This document shows positions 34,418-42,533 of a stretch of 64,000 nucleotides of DNA, in pieces. The DNA lies in NCBI RefSeq assembly GCF_001953975.1, contig NZ_MBEJ01000005.1:25179-89178 (forward strand), given 5' to 3'. The position numbers and the translations under genes were made by a program. Origin of the DNA: Mycobacterium sp. NS-7484 (lineage in GTDB: Bacteria; Actinomycetota; Actinomycetes; Mycobacteriales; Mycobacteriaceae). The notes beneath the pieces were generated by a model. It did no database searches, was not told the DNA's origin, and was given only the letters and a program-made list of their open reading frames with translations. The first letter of the stretch is position 1. The number at the start of each line of letters is the position of its first letter.

Positions 34418-36240
34418 GTCAAGATCACACCCTCCAGCTGGCCCGTCGAGCGCCACTTGGCCAACATGTCGAAGAACTCGACGGGCTTACCGCCGAAGTT
34501 GGTCGACAGCATGCCGTGTGGGTTGTCCTTGTCGCCTTCGGAACTGAGGTAGCTCGGCGTGCAGTCGGCGTAGAAGGCCTTCGGCTTGACCGAGGCCTCG
34601 TTCATCGCCGCCAACCACTCTTCCTCGGCCTCGGCGGTGGCCTCGATGGTTGTCGCCTTGCGCTCGACGAATGTGCTGACCAGATAGGCGAAGTGGCGGG
34701 CGCGCTCCTCGGCGGTGTGGGTGTAGTTGGGGGAGACGCCGGATTGGGTGTAGCCCAGAAAGAAGCAGTTGGGGAAGCCGTGGGTCTGCAGCCCGTGCAG
34801 GGTCCGCATGCCCTTGGCCCATTTGTCGCTCAGTCGGACATTGTCGCGGCCGACGATCTCGAACCCGAGGCGCCGGGTGAATTCGGTGCCGACCTCGAAC
34901 CCGGTTGCGAAGATCAACGCGTCGAGCTCGTATTCGACGCCGTCGACGACGGCGGCCGTCTCGGTGAACCGCTCCACTCCACGGCCGTCGGTGTCGACCA
35001 GTTCGACGCTGTCGCGGTTGAAGGTCTTGAGGTATTCGTCGTGGTAACCGGCGCGTTTGCACATCAGGCGGAACCAGGGCTTGAGCGCCTCGGCGGTCTT
35101 CTCGTCGTGCACGGTGTCGCTGATCCGTCGGCGCAGGCGTTCCATCGCGTCGAAGTCGGCGCGGAACAGGAACGCGTCGATCTCCTGCGGGGTCATCTCT
35201 CGGCCGAGGCGGGCGGTCTCGCGGATCACCGCAGAATCGGTCAGCTCCAACGCATTGCGCGTCCAGCCGTCCTCGGTGAGATCAAGGTCCATCTCGACCC
35301 CGCAGGTGACCCGGGTGAAGTTCTCCATCCGTTCCCGCTGCCAGCCCGGCTGCAGACCGGCGGCCCAGTCGCGGTCGGTGGGCCGGTTGCCGCGTTCGGC
35401 GACGGTGCTCGGAGTCCGTTGGAACACATAGAGTTTCTGCGCCCACCGGCCCAGGTGCGGGATGCACTGCAGGCCCGTCGCGCCGGTGCCGATGATGCCG
35501 ACGCGCTTGTCGGCCAGCTTGGTCAGCCCGCCGGTCTCATCGCCGCCGGTGTAGCCGTAATCCCAGCGGCTGGTGTGGAAGGTGTGCCCGGTGAATTCGT
35601 TGATTCCCGGGATGCCGGGCAGTTTCGGGCGGGTGAGCGATCCCGGGGAGACGGTGACCAGCGACGCGGTGAACACATCGCCGCGGTTGGTCGAGATTTC
35701 CCAGTGCGCGTCCTGCTCATTCCAGCGCATGCCGGTGACGGTGGTTTGCAGCAATGCATTTCGGTACAGCCCGTAGTGCCGGGCGATGGCCTGCAGGTGT
35801 GCGCGGATCTCCGGCCCATGGGCATAGCGCTCGGTGGGCATGTAGTTCAGCTCTTCGAGCAGCGGCAGGTAGATATAGGACTCGATGTCGCACTGGGCGC
35901 CGGGGTAACGGTTCCAGTACCACGTGCCACCGAAGTCGCCCGCGGTGTCGACGATCCGGATGTCGGTGACGCCGGCCTCCTGCAGCCTGGCGGCGGCGAT
36001 CAGGCTGCCGAGCCCGGCGCCGATGATCACCACCTGCACGTGGTCGTGCACCGGCTCACGGTCGACCCACTCGGTGTAGGGATCGTCGGCGTAGTGCGAG
36101 AAGTCGGCGGTGACCTCGACGTACTGGTCGACGGCATCGGGGCGCAGACGCTTGTCACGTTCGAGCGCGTACTTCGCGCGGACCCATTCGGCGTCGTACT
36201 CCGCCGGCTGAGGACGCAGGGAAGTAGGCGTCTGTGGCAT
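34414..36240 (-). CDS. Baeyer-Villiger monooxygenase (flavin-containing)
   Basis: A 608-residue class B flavoprotein monooxygenase. The FAD-binding GxGxxG is GAGLGS (about 72-77), the Baeyer-Villiger fingerprint FxGxxxHxxxW is FTGHTFHTSRW (about residues 215-225), and a second GTGATG (about 246) binds NADPH. The N-terminal extension of about 65 residues before the FAD site and total length are those of large-ring cyclic ketone monooxygenases such as cyclopentadecanone monooxygenase. GAGGAG precedes the ATG at 36240. It would convert a ketone to an ester or lactone; the TetR gene follows with a 4-nt overlap. Confidence 0.92.
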   Translation of the reverse strand: MPQTPTSLRPQPAEYDAEWVRAKYALERDKRLRPDAVDQYVEVTADFSHYADDPYTEWVDREPVHDHVQVVIIGAGLGSLIAAARLQEAGVTDIRIVDTAGDFGGTWYWNRYPGAQCDIESYIYLPLLEELNYMPTERYAHGPEIRAHLQAIARHYGLYRNALLQTTVTGMRWNEQDAHWEISTNRGDVFTASLVTVSPGSLTRPKLPGIPGINEFTGHTFHTSRWDYGYTGGDETGGLTKLADKRVGIIGTGATGLQCIPHLGRWAQKLYVFQRTPSTVAERGNRPTDRDWAAGLQPGWQRERMENFTRVTCGVEMDLDLTEDGWTRNALELTDSAVIRETARLGREMTPQEIDAFLFRADFDAMERLRRRISDTVHDEKTAEALKPWFRLMCKRAGYHDEYLKTFNRDSVELVDTDGRGVERFTETAAVVDGVEYELDALIFATGFEVGTEFTRRLGFEIVGRDNVRLSDKWAKGMRTLHGLQTHGFPNCFFLGYTQSGVSPNYTHTAEERARHFAYLVSTFVERKATTIEATAEAEEEWLAAMNEASVKPKAFYADCTPSYLSSEGDKDNPHGMLSTNFGGKPVEFFDMLAKWRSTGQLEGVILT

Positions 36241-36267
36241 CTCGCTCCTCGAATCCGAAAATTTCGC

Positions 36268-36293
36268 TAGACACACCGTCTGGTCAATGGACC
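36268..36293. promoter_or_regulatory. Two adjacent inverted repeats between divergent monooxygenase and MFS genes
   Basis: AGAC-ACACC-GTCT (36269-36281) and GGTC-AATG-GACC (36282-36293) abut each other 28-53 nt upstream of the monooxygenase start. They are candidate TetR operators and overlap a possible minus-strand -35 (TTGACC). No binding is shown. Confidence 0.4.
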
Positions 36294-36419
36294 GTATGCC
36301 ATCTTGGCAGACGCATCGTTGATTATCGAGGGCTCAGCCGGAAAAACTGGTTTCCCCGTCGCGGGGTCGGCCACCTACCCTGGGGTGCTGCGAAAGTGCC
36401 GATTGAGACAGGAGTGGTG

Positions 36420-37865
36420 ATGACAGCGGGACCGGACACGGGGGAGATCGCGACGCGACCGCGTGCCGAGTCGAGCCCCAACGTCATCATCGCGTTGCTG
36501 GTCGGGTCCGCGTTCGTGATGATCCTCAACGAGACGATCATGAGCGTCGCATTGCCGGCGTTGATCGTGGATCTGCACATTTCCGCCAGCACGGCGCAAT
36601 GGCTCACCAGCGGTTTCCTGCTGACCATGGCCGTGGTCATCCCCATGTCGGGCTCGCTGCTGCAGCGGTATCCGGTGCGCGGGATCTACCTCACCTCGAT
36701 GTCGCTGTTCTGCACCGGCACGCTCGTGGCCGCCCTCGCACCGGGTTTCGCGGTGCTGATGGCCGGGCGGATCGTGCAGGCGTGCGGCACCGCGGTGATG
36801 ATGCCGCTGTTGATGACGACGGTGATGACGTTGATTCCAGCCGACCGGCGCGGACAGATGATGGGCACCATCTCGATCGTCATCGCGGTCGCCCCGGCGA
36901 TCGGGCCCACGCTGTCCGGCTTCATCCTCGGCTCGCTGGACTGGCGGTGGATGTTCTGGATCGTGCTGCCGATCGCGCTGGCTTCGTTGGCCGCCGGCCT
37001 GAGGTGGTTGCGGGTCGAGGACGAACGGGAGGAACCGGCCCCGATCGACCCGATCTCGGTGCCGTTGTCGGCGGTCGCATTCGCCGGCCTGGTCTTCGGC
37101 CTCTCACTGTTGGGCGAGGCCGCGCATGGCGGGCCGGGCATCCCCGCCTGGGCGCCGATGGCACTCGGCGCGGTGGCGATGGTGGCTTTCGGAGCACGCC
37201 AGGTACAGCTGCAGCGCCGGGACCGCGCGTTCCTCGACCTGCGGCCGTTCACCTACCGGCGGTTCTCGGTGTCACTGAGTCTGGTGGTCCTCGGCTTCAT
37301 GGGATTGTTCGGGGCCATCATCATGGTGCCGCTGTACGTGCAGGACGTGCTGGGCCACAGTGCCTTGGTGGCCGGGCTGGCGACCCTGCCGGGTGGATTG
37401 CTCATGGGCCTGGCCGGACCGTTGGTGGGCCGGGCATATGACCGTCACGGCGCGCGGATGCTGGTGGTACCGGGGTCGATGCTGCTGTGCGCATCGCTGT
37501 GGGGTTTCACCGCGCTGTCGGCCGCCTCACCGATCTGGGAACTCGTCGCGCTGCAGACCCTCATGATGGTCGGCCTGTCGATGATGTTCACCCCGTTGAT
37601 GACCGACGCGCTCGCCGTACTGCCGGATCGTCTGTACTCGCACGGCAGCGCGATCTTGACGACGTTGCAGCAGGTGGCCGGCGCCGCGGGCACTGCTTTG
37701 TTCGTGACGGTGATGACCAAGGCCTCGCAGTCGGGCGGAGCACCCGACATCTCGGGCGTGCACGCGGCGTTCCTGGCCGCGGCGATGATCGGTGTGAGCG
37801 CGGTGGTCATGGCCTTCTTCACCGCCGCCCGTCCGAGTCCGGCGGGCGGCACGCCGACGCACTGA
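36420..37865 (+). CDS. MFS multidrug efflux transporter (DHA2, EmrB/LfrA type)
   Basis: A 481-residue transporter with 14 predicted membrane helices. Motif A-like and motif C features are seen: GRIVQACGTAVMMPLLMTTV (about 117-136) and AVAPAIGPTLSGFILG (about 157-172), the latter being the proton-antiporter signature. AGGAG precedes the ATG at 36420; a GTG one codon earlier is possible. It probably exports a toxic hydrophobic compound, perhaps a substrate or product of the divergent monooxygenase. An SDR and a TIM-barrel isomerase follow after 26 and 11 nt, so these form one operon. Confidence 0.9.
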   Translation: MTAGPDTGEIATRPRAESSPNVIIALLVGSAFVMILNETIMSVALPALIVDLHISASTAQWLTSGFLLTMAVVIPMSGSLLQRYPVRGIYLTSMSLFCTGTLVAALAPGFAVLMAGRIVQACGTAVMMPLLMTTVMTLIPADRRGQMMGTISIVIAVAPAIGPTLSGFILGSLDWRWMFWIVLPIALASLAAGLRWLRVEDEREEPAPIDPISVPLSAVAFAGLVFGLSLLGEAAHGGPGIPAWAPMALGAVAMVAFGARQVQLQRRDRAFLDLRPFTYRRFSVSLSLVVLGFMGLFGAIIMVPLYVQDVLGHSALVAGLATLPGGLLMGLAGPLVGRAYDRHGARMLVVPGSMLLCASLWGFTALSAASPIWELVALQTLMMVGLSMMFTPLMTDALAVLPDRLYSHGSAILTTLQQVAGAAGTALFVTVMTKASQSGGAPDISGVHAAFLAAAMIGVSAVVMAFFTAARPSPAGGTPTH

Positions 37866-37891
37866 ACCGCTGCCACGGCACAATCGACGAC

Positions 37892-38638
37892 GTGGACAAA
37901 GACCCGAAAGTCGTCGTCGTCACCGGAGCGGGCAGCGGCATCGGCCGCGCCACCGCGCAGGTTCTGTTGGACGCCGGCCATCACGTGGTGCTCGCCGGTC
38001 GCCGGCCTGAGACGTTGGCACAGGTGGCGGCGCACCGGCCGAATGCGTTGGTGGTGCAAACCGATGTCACCGACTCGGCGTCGGTGCAGGCCTTGTTCGC
38101 CGAGACCGTCGCATCGTTCGGTCGCGTGGATGTGTTGTTCAACAACGCCGGCGTGTTCGGCCCTTCGGCCTCGATCCTCGACATCGACGACGAAGGGTGG
38201 CGCACCACCTGGCGCACCAACGTCGACGGAGCGGTGTACTGCGCACGCGAGGCCGCCCGCCTCATGGCTTCCCAGCTACCCCGAGGCGGCCGGATCATCA
38301 ACAACGGCTCCCTGTCGGCGCACCGGCCCCGGCCCAACAGCCTGGCCTACACCACCACCAAACATGCGATCAGCGGGCTGAGCGCGTCGATGTTGTTGGA
38401 CCTGCGCGACATCGACATCTGCATCACCCAGATCGACATCGGCAACGCTGCCACGGACATGACCGCCGGGTTCAGCCACCAGACTTTGCAGGCCGACGGA
38501 AGTCTCGCGGCGGAACCGACTTTCGACGTCGAGCATGTGGCCCGCGCGGTCGCTCACCTCGTCGAGCTGCCGCTGGACGTGTCGGTTCCCTCGCTGACGG
38601 TGATGGCCCGGGCCATGCCGTACTTCGGCCGCGGCTGA
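37892..38638 (+). CDS. Short-chain dehydrogenase/reductase
   Basis: A 248-residue classical SDR. The cofactor motif TGAGSGIG (about 11-18), the NNAG motif (about 84-87) and the catalytic YxxxK as YTTTK (about 150-154) are all present. The GTG start gives the normal N-terminus; upstream codons lie in the tail of the MFS gene. It oxidises or reduces a hydroxyl or keto group with NAD(P). Placement between an efflux pump and a TIM-barrel isomerase suggests a small catabolic cassette. Confidence 0.9.
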   Translation: MDKDPKVVVVTGAGSGIGRATAQVLLDAGHHVVLAGRRPETLAQVAAHRPNALVVQTDVTDSASVQALFAETVASFGRVDVLFNNAGVFGPSASILDIDDEGWRTTWRTNVDGAVYCAREAARLMASQLPRGGRIINNGSLSAHRPRPNSLAYTTTKHAISGLSASMLLDLRDIDICITQIDIGNAATDMTAGFSHQTLQADGSLAAEPTFDVEHVARAVAHLVELPLDVSVPSLTVMARAMPYFGRG

Positions 38639-38649
38639 ACCGAGGTCCC

Positions 38650-39483
38650 GTGAGTACCACTGCACGCTTCGTCGTCAACTGCTCGATCCTGTTCCCCGAG
38701 CTGCCCCTGCTGCAACGACCCGACGCAGCCCGCCGCGCCGGCTTCGAGGCAGTCGAATTCTGGTGGCCCTTCGACGATCCGGTTCCACCTGGCCCGGAGG
38801 TCGACGCGTTTGTGCGGTCCGTCGAGGACGCCGGGGTGCGCCTGGCGGCGATGAACTTCACCGGTGGTGACATGGCCGCGGGGGACAGAGGGCTGGTCTC
38901 GGACCCCGCGCGGCGCAATACCTTCCGAGACAACGTCGACGTCGCCATCGGCATCGCACAACGGCTGGACACCAAGGCATTCAACGCGCTCTACGGCAAC
39001 CGACGTGAGGGGCTGGACCAGTCCACACAAGACGAGACCGCGTTGGAGAACCTCGCGCACGCCGGCCGGCTGGCCCAGGGCATCGGTGCCACGATCCTCA
39101 TCGAACCCCTCAGCGGCGTACCGGCGTACCCCTTGAAGACCGCGGACGAGGCGATCGCGGTGATCGAACGCGTCGAACGGGAAACGGGAGTGACGGCGCT
39201 GAAGCTTCTCGCCGACCTGTACCACCTGCAGGTCAACGGTGACGACATCACCGCGGTGATCGACCGCCACATCGACCGTATCGGTCACGTCCAGATCGCC
39301 GATGCACCGGGACGAGGCGCGCCCGGCACCGGAGCCATGGACATCCCGGCCCACCTGAGCCACCTTGGCCGTCGCGACTACCGCGGTCACGTCAGCCTGG
39401 AGTACCAGCCCGACGGCCCCGACCCGTTCGGCTGGCTGCCGCGATCACGACGCGGCGTCAGCCCCTGGTTGTCCCTCGGGTGA
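38650..39483 (+). CDS. Hydroxypyruvate isomerase-like TIM-barrel protein
   Basis: A 277-residue member of the xylose-isomerase-like/AP endonuclease 2 TIM-barrel group, closest to hydroxypyruvate isomerase (Hyi). Typical segments are FEAVEFWWPFDD, LIEPLS (the catalytic Glu), LLADLYHLQVNGDD with the Asp-x2-His metal pair, and HVQIADAPGRGAPGTG. It would interconvert an alpha-hydroxy aldehyde and ketone. The GTG at 38650 has a GAGGT site. Its 3' end overlaps the convergent XRE gene by 39 nt, an unusually long convergent overlap. Confidence 0.85.
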   Translation: MSTTARFVVNCSILFPELPLLQRPDAARRAGFEAVEFWWPFDDPVPPGPEVDAFVRSVEDAGVRLAAMNFTGGDMAAGDRGLVSDPARRNTFRDNVDVAIGIAQRLDTKAFNALYGNRREGLDQSTQDETALENLAHAGRLAQGIGATILIEPLSGVPAYPLKTADEAIAVIERVERETGVTALKLLADLYHLQVNGDDITAVIDRHIDRIGHVQIADAPGRGAPGTGAMDIPAHLSHLGRRDYRGHVSLEYQPDGPDPFGWLPRSRRGVSPWLSLG

Positions 39484-40344
39484 CCGAACACGTTCGTCCC
39501 CATGCCAATTCGCCAGCAGGCGCAGTGCCGTCTCGTCGGCAGATCCGGCTGCGGTGGTGTAGATGATGAGGATCTGATCTGGGTCGGCCGACGGGTTGAG
39601 GGCTTGGTAATCGACGGTCAGATCACCGACCAACGGATGATGGTAGGCCTTGGTTCCGGTCGTCCGCCGTTCCACGGTGTGGTTGGACCACCAGGATCGG
39701 AATTCCACCGAACGGATGGACAATTCGCCGACGAGGGCGGCCAGCTTGTCGTCGTCGGGATGGCGTCCGGCATCGAGCCGCAACATGGCGACGGTATCGG
39801 CGGCCACCTGCTCCCAATCCGCGTAGAGCTCACGGGCATGCGGATCGAAGAAGACGAAGCGGGCCTGGTTACGTTGGGCGGCGGGCAACTCGCGGAACTC
39901 GGTGACCAGGGCCCCGGCCAATCGGTTGTGGGCCAGCACGTCCAGGCGCCGGCCCAGGACGAACGCCGGTGAACACACCTGGTCGAGCAATTCCAGCAGA
40001 CGCAGGGTGGCGCCGTCCACCGATTGGGGCCGCGATCGCCGCTTGCGTTGGGTGGGCTGGCGTCGCGCCAGGTGATGTAGGTGCTGACGCTCGGCCTCGT
40101 TGAGCTGCAGCGCGCCGGCCAGCGCGTCGAGCACATCGGTCGAGGCGCTGCGGCTGCGGCCCTGCTCGAGGCGGGTGTAGTAGTCCACGCTGACCCCGGC
40201 CAGTCTGGCCAGCTCCTCGCGGCGCAACCCCGGCACCCGGCGACGCGCAACCGTCTCGTCGTCGAGACCGGCCGCCTGCGGGCTCAACTGTGCCCGCCGC
40301 GCGCTGAGGAATTCGGCCAGCTCCGAAGATTTTCGGTCGGTCAT
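39445..40344 (-). CDS. XRE regulator with MmyB-like ligand domain
   Basis: A 299-residue regulator. The N-terminal HTH (about residues 30-80, RREELARLAGVSVDYYTRLEQGRS) has the RRVPGLRREELA sequence typical of the actinobacterial MmyB group, and the C-terminal MmyB-type PAS-like domain (about 110-280) contains WWSNHTVERRTTGTK. These regulators bind fatty acyl or other lipophilic ligands. It is divergent from an SDR pair across 147 nt, so it likely controls them. The ATG at 40344 was chosen as the first conserved start. Its stop lies inside the preceding gene's 3' end. Confidence 0.9.
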   Translation of the reverse strand: MTDRKSSELAEFLSARRAQLSPQAAGLDDETVARRRVPGLRREELARLAGVSVDYYTRLEQGRSRSASTDVLDALAGALQLNEAERQHLHHLARRQPTQRKRRSRPQSVDGATLRLLELLDQVCSPAFVLGRRLDVLAHNRLAGALVTEFRELPAAQRNQARFVFFDPHARELYADWEQVAADTVAMLRLDAGRHPDDDKLAALVGELSIRSVEFRSWWSNHTVERRTTGTKAYHHPLVGDLTVDYQALNPSADPDQILIIYTTAAGSADETALRLLANWHGDERVRSPEGQPGADAAS

Positions 40345-40491
40345 GCTGCCAGTCTGCCCGCTGCGCGCCGGTTGTCGACGCCGAAGGTGGCCCAGTTTGT
40401 CCCCCGATAGACAGGGCGGGTCTGACCGCCCCAAAGTCATCCGATTGCCGGTTGTCTGGGTGGTGTCACGTCGTCACGAAAGGAGAACCAC

Positions 40492-41268
40492 ATGTCCACC
40501 CTCATCACCGCAACCCCACTGGCCGAGCGGGTCGCTGTCGTCACCGGCGCCTCCAGCGGTATCGGCGAGGCCACCGCGCTACGCCTGGCCGCGCTGGGCG
40601 CCACGGTGGTGCTTACCGCGCGCCGGGCCGACCGGCTGGCGGCCCTGGCCCAGCAGATCACCGAGCGCGGGGGCACCGCGTTGGCCCTCCCGGTCGACGT
40701 CACCGACCGCGAGGCAGTCAAAGCCGTCGCCGAGCAGGTCGACCACCGCTTCGGCGGGGCCGATCTGGTGTTCGCCAATGCCGGAGTCCAGCTCATCTCA
40801 CCGGTCGAGGACGTCAAATTCGATGAATGGCAGCGCCAGATCGACCTCAACGTCACCGGGGTGATGAACGTCATCGGTGCCTTCGTGCCGCAGCTCGTCG
40901 CTTCGGCCGCCGACGGAAAGCCCGCCGATCTGATCACCACCTCGTCGATCGCTGCAACGAGGGTGTTGGAAAAGTTCTCGGTGTATTCGGGCACAAAGGC
41001 GTACATCAGCCAGCTCACCAGGCTGTTGCGAGTTGAGCTGGGCCGCAAGAACGTCCGGGTCGCCACCATCGAACCCGGGATGGTCGACACCGAATTGCCG
41101 TTGCACGTCACCGATCCGGACGCCTCGAAGCTGATGGCCGATCTGATCGACGAGATCGACGTCCTCACCGCCGCCGATGTGGCGGAAACGATCGCCTTCA
41201 TTGCCGCGGTGCCCCGACACGTGAACCTGACCGAGATCACCATCCTGCCCACCCAGCAAGCGATCTGA
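40492..41268 (+). CDS. Short-chain dehydrogenase/reductase (first of a tandem pair)
   Basis: A 258-residue classical SDR with VTGASSGIGEA (about 18-28), ANAG (about 92-95) in place of NNAG, and YSGTK (about 164-168). It has AAAGGAG seven nt upstream of its ATG. The next gene is a close paralogue after 13 nt; both share an almost identical DNA block around the cofactor loop (40549-40579 and 41309-41339). Both are probably induced through the divergent MmyB-like regulator. The substrate is unknown. Confidence 0.9.
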   Translation: MSTLITATPLAERVAVVTGASSGIGEATALRLAALGATVVLTARRADRLAALAQQITERGGTALALPVDVTDREAVKAVAEQVDHRFGGADLVFANAGVQLISPVEDVKFDEWQRQIDLNVTGVMNVIGAFVPQLVASAADGKPADLITTSSIAATRVLEKFSVYSGTKAYISQLTRLLRVELGRKNVRVATIEPGMVDTELPLHVTDPDASKLMADLIDEIDVLTAADVAETIAFIAAVPRHVNLTEITILPTQQAI

Positions 41269-41281
41269 GGAAGGAACACAG

Positions 41282-42007
41282 ATGAACAAGACGGTCTTGA
41301 TCACCGGAGCCTCCAGCGGTATCGGCGAGGCCACCGCGCGGCGCCTGGCCGCCGACGGGCACCAGGTGTTTCTCGGTGCCCGCCGTACCGATCGGCTGCA
41401 ATGCCTGGTCGACGAACTCCGAAGTGCCGGTGGCGCAGCAGCCTTCCGCCGTCTGGACGTCACCGACGCTGATGATGTCGAGCGGTTCGTAGCCGCCGCA
41501 CTCAGCACCTATGGCCGTGCGGACGTGATGGTCAACAACGCCGGGGTGATGCCGCTGTCGATGCTGGCCGAGCGCCGTGCCGACGAGTGGAACCGCATGA
41601 TCGATGTGAACATCCGCGGCGTGCTGCACGGCATCGGCGCTGTCCTGCCGGTGATGCGGGCCCAGGGCGGCGGCCACATCGTCAACCTGGCATCCATCGG
41701 TGCCCACGAGGTGGAACGGACTGCGGCGGTCTATTGCGCCACCAAGTTCGCGGTGTGGGCGATCTCCGAGGGACTACGCAAGGAGAGTTCGGGTGACATC
41801 CGGGTCAGTGTCGTGTCCCCGGGTGTCACAGAATCTGAGCTGGCCGAGTCGATCTCCGACGAGGCGGCACGTTCGGCGATGCGGGACTACCGGGCGGTCG
41901 CCATTCCCGCGTCAGCCATCGCCGATGCCATCGCCTTCGCCGTCGGCCAGCCGGCCGAAGTGGATGTCAACGAGATCATCGTCCGCCCAGCGGCCAGCAC
42001 CCATTAG
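41282..42007 (+). CDS. Short-chain dehydrogenase/reductase (second of a tandem pair)
   Basis: A 241-residue SDR with ITGASSGIGEA (about 7-17), NNAG (about 82-85) and YCATK (about 149-153). Upstream, AGGAAGG precedes the ATG. It is the tandem paralogue of the preceding gene, but the two proteins diverge strongly outside the cofactor region, so the duplication is old and the shared loop block may reflect gene conversion or constraint. It ends at a hairpin-containing gap before a minus-strand small gene. Confidence 0.9.
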   Translation: MNKTVLITGASSGIGEATARRLAADGHQVFLGARRTDRLQCLVDELRSAGGAAAFRRLDVTDADDVERFVAAALSTYGRADVMVNNAGVMPLSMLAERRADEWNRMIDVNIRGVLHGIGAVLPVMRAQGGGHIVNLASIGAHEVERTAAVYCATKFAVWAISEGLRKESSGDIRVSVVSPGVTESELAESISDEAARSAMRDYRAVAIPASAIADAIAFAVGQPAEVDVNEIIVRPAASTH

Positions 42008-42050
42008 CCACTGCGGAGATTGCCCGCGCCCGGGGGCCCACCGAAAACAA

Positions 42051-42081
42051 CAGAGCCGGGGCCTTCGGGCCACCGGCTCTG
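42051..42081 (-). terminator. Terminator hairpin for the 49-residue small gene
   Basis: CAGAGCCGG-GGCC and its complement around a TTCG loop (one bulge). On the minus strand the stem is followed by TTGTTTTC, a U-rich tract, so it terminates the minus-strand small gene; it may also stop the SDR message from the other side. Confidence 0.7.
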
Positions 42082-42099
42082 TACAGCGGGCTCGTCATC

Positions 42100-42249
42100 T
42101 CAGCGATGTGCATCCTGAAGCTCGTACCGCTGTACGACTGCGATCAACTCTTCACGAACCGTCGAGTTGGGCAGTTCGTTGATCCGCGCGTAGAGGCGGC
42201 GCCGCATGTTGGCGCGCTTCTGGTTCGCGCGAAACTGTGCGAAGGACAT
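42100..42249 (-). CDS. 49-residue basic small protein
   Basis: A short gene from ATG at 42249 with an excellent GAGGAG site eight nt upstream, followed by its own terminator hairpin. The 49-residue product is helical and positively charged at its start (FRANQKRANMRRRLYARIN) and more acidic and hydrophobic in its second half (REELIAVVQRYELQ), so it could form a coiled or helix-hairpin protein. I do not recognise the family. The clean start signal and terminator make a real monocistronic gene likely. Confidence 0.7.
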   Translation of the reverse strand: MSFAQFRANQKRANMRRRLYARINELPNSTVREELIAVVQRYELQDAHR

Positions 42250-42533
42250 ACTTCTCACTCCTCAAAGTGCCCCGGATCACGGGGACTCATGTGTTGTTGA
42301 CGTCCACACCTCGGGGATCGCCCGAGGAACAGGGACCCTTCCATGGTCCCGTCAAACGCTAGGTAAAAGCAATTCTTAGAGTGTGAGTTTGGCTACAGCG
42401 CAACCAGTTTCGATAGTGTCCCGGGTCACATCACACGAGCCGCCGAGCGGTGACCTATGCTCGCTGCGGCGAACGGCGTGCCCGAGGGGCGGTTTCGTCG
42501 ACCATCGGCGAAGACGGCGCAGGAAGTTTCATC
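42250..42533. other. Divergent promoter region of the small gene and the acyltransferase
   Basis: About 284 nt between divergent genes. A more AT-rich block around 42359-42390 (AGGTAAAAGCAATTCTTAG) is a likely promoter, but no clear pair of -35 and -10 boxes stands out. No coding or repeat feature was recognised. Confidence 0.35.

Noticed and set aside
40414..40431. GGGCGG-GTCTGA-CCGCCC palindrome upstream of the SDR pair
   Set aside because: Short, GC-only arms are common by chance in this genome; kept out of the operator list without further copies.
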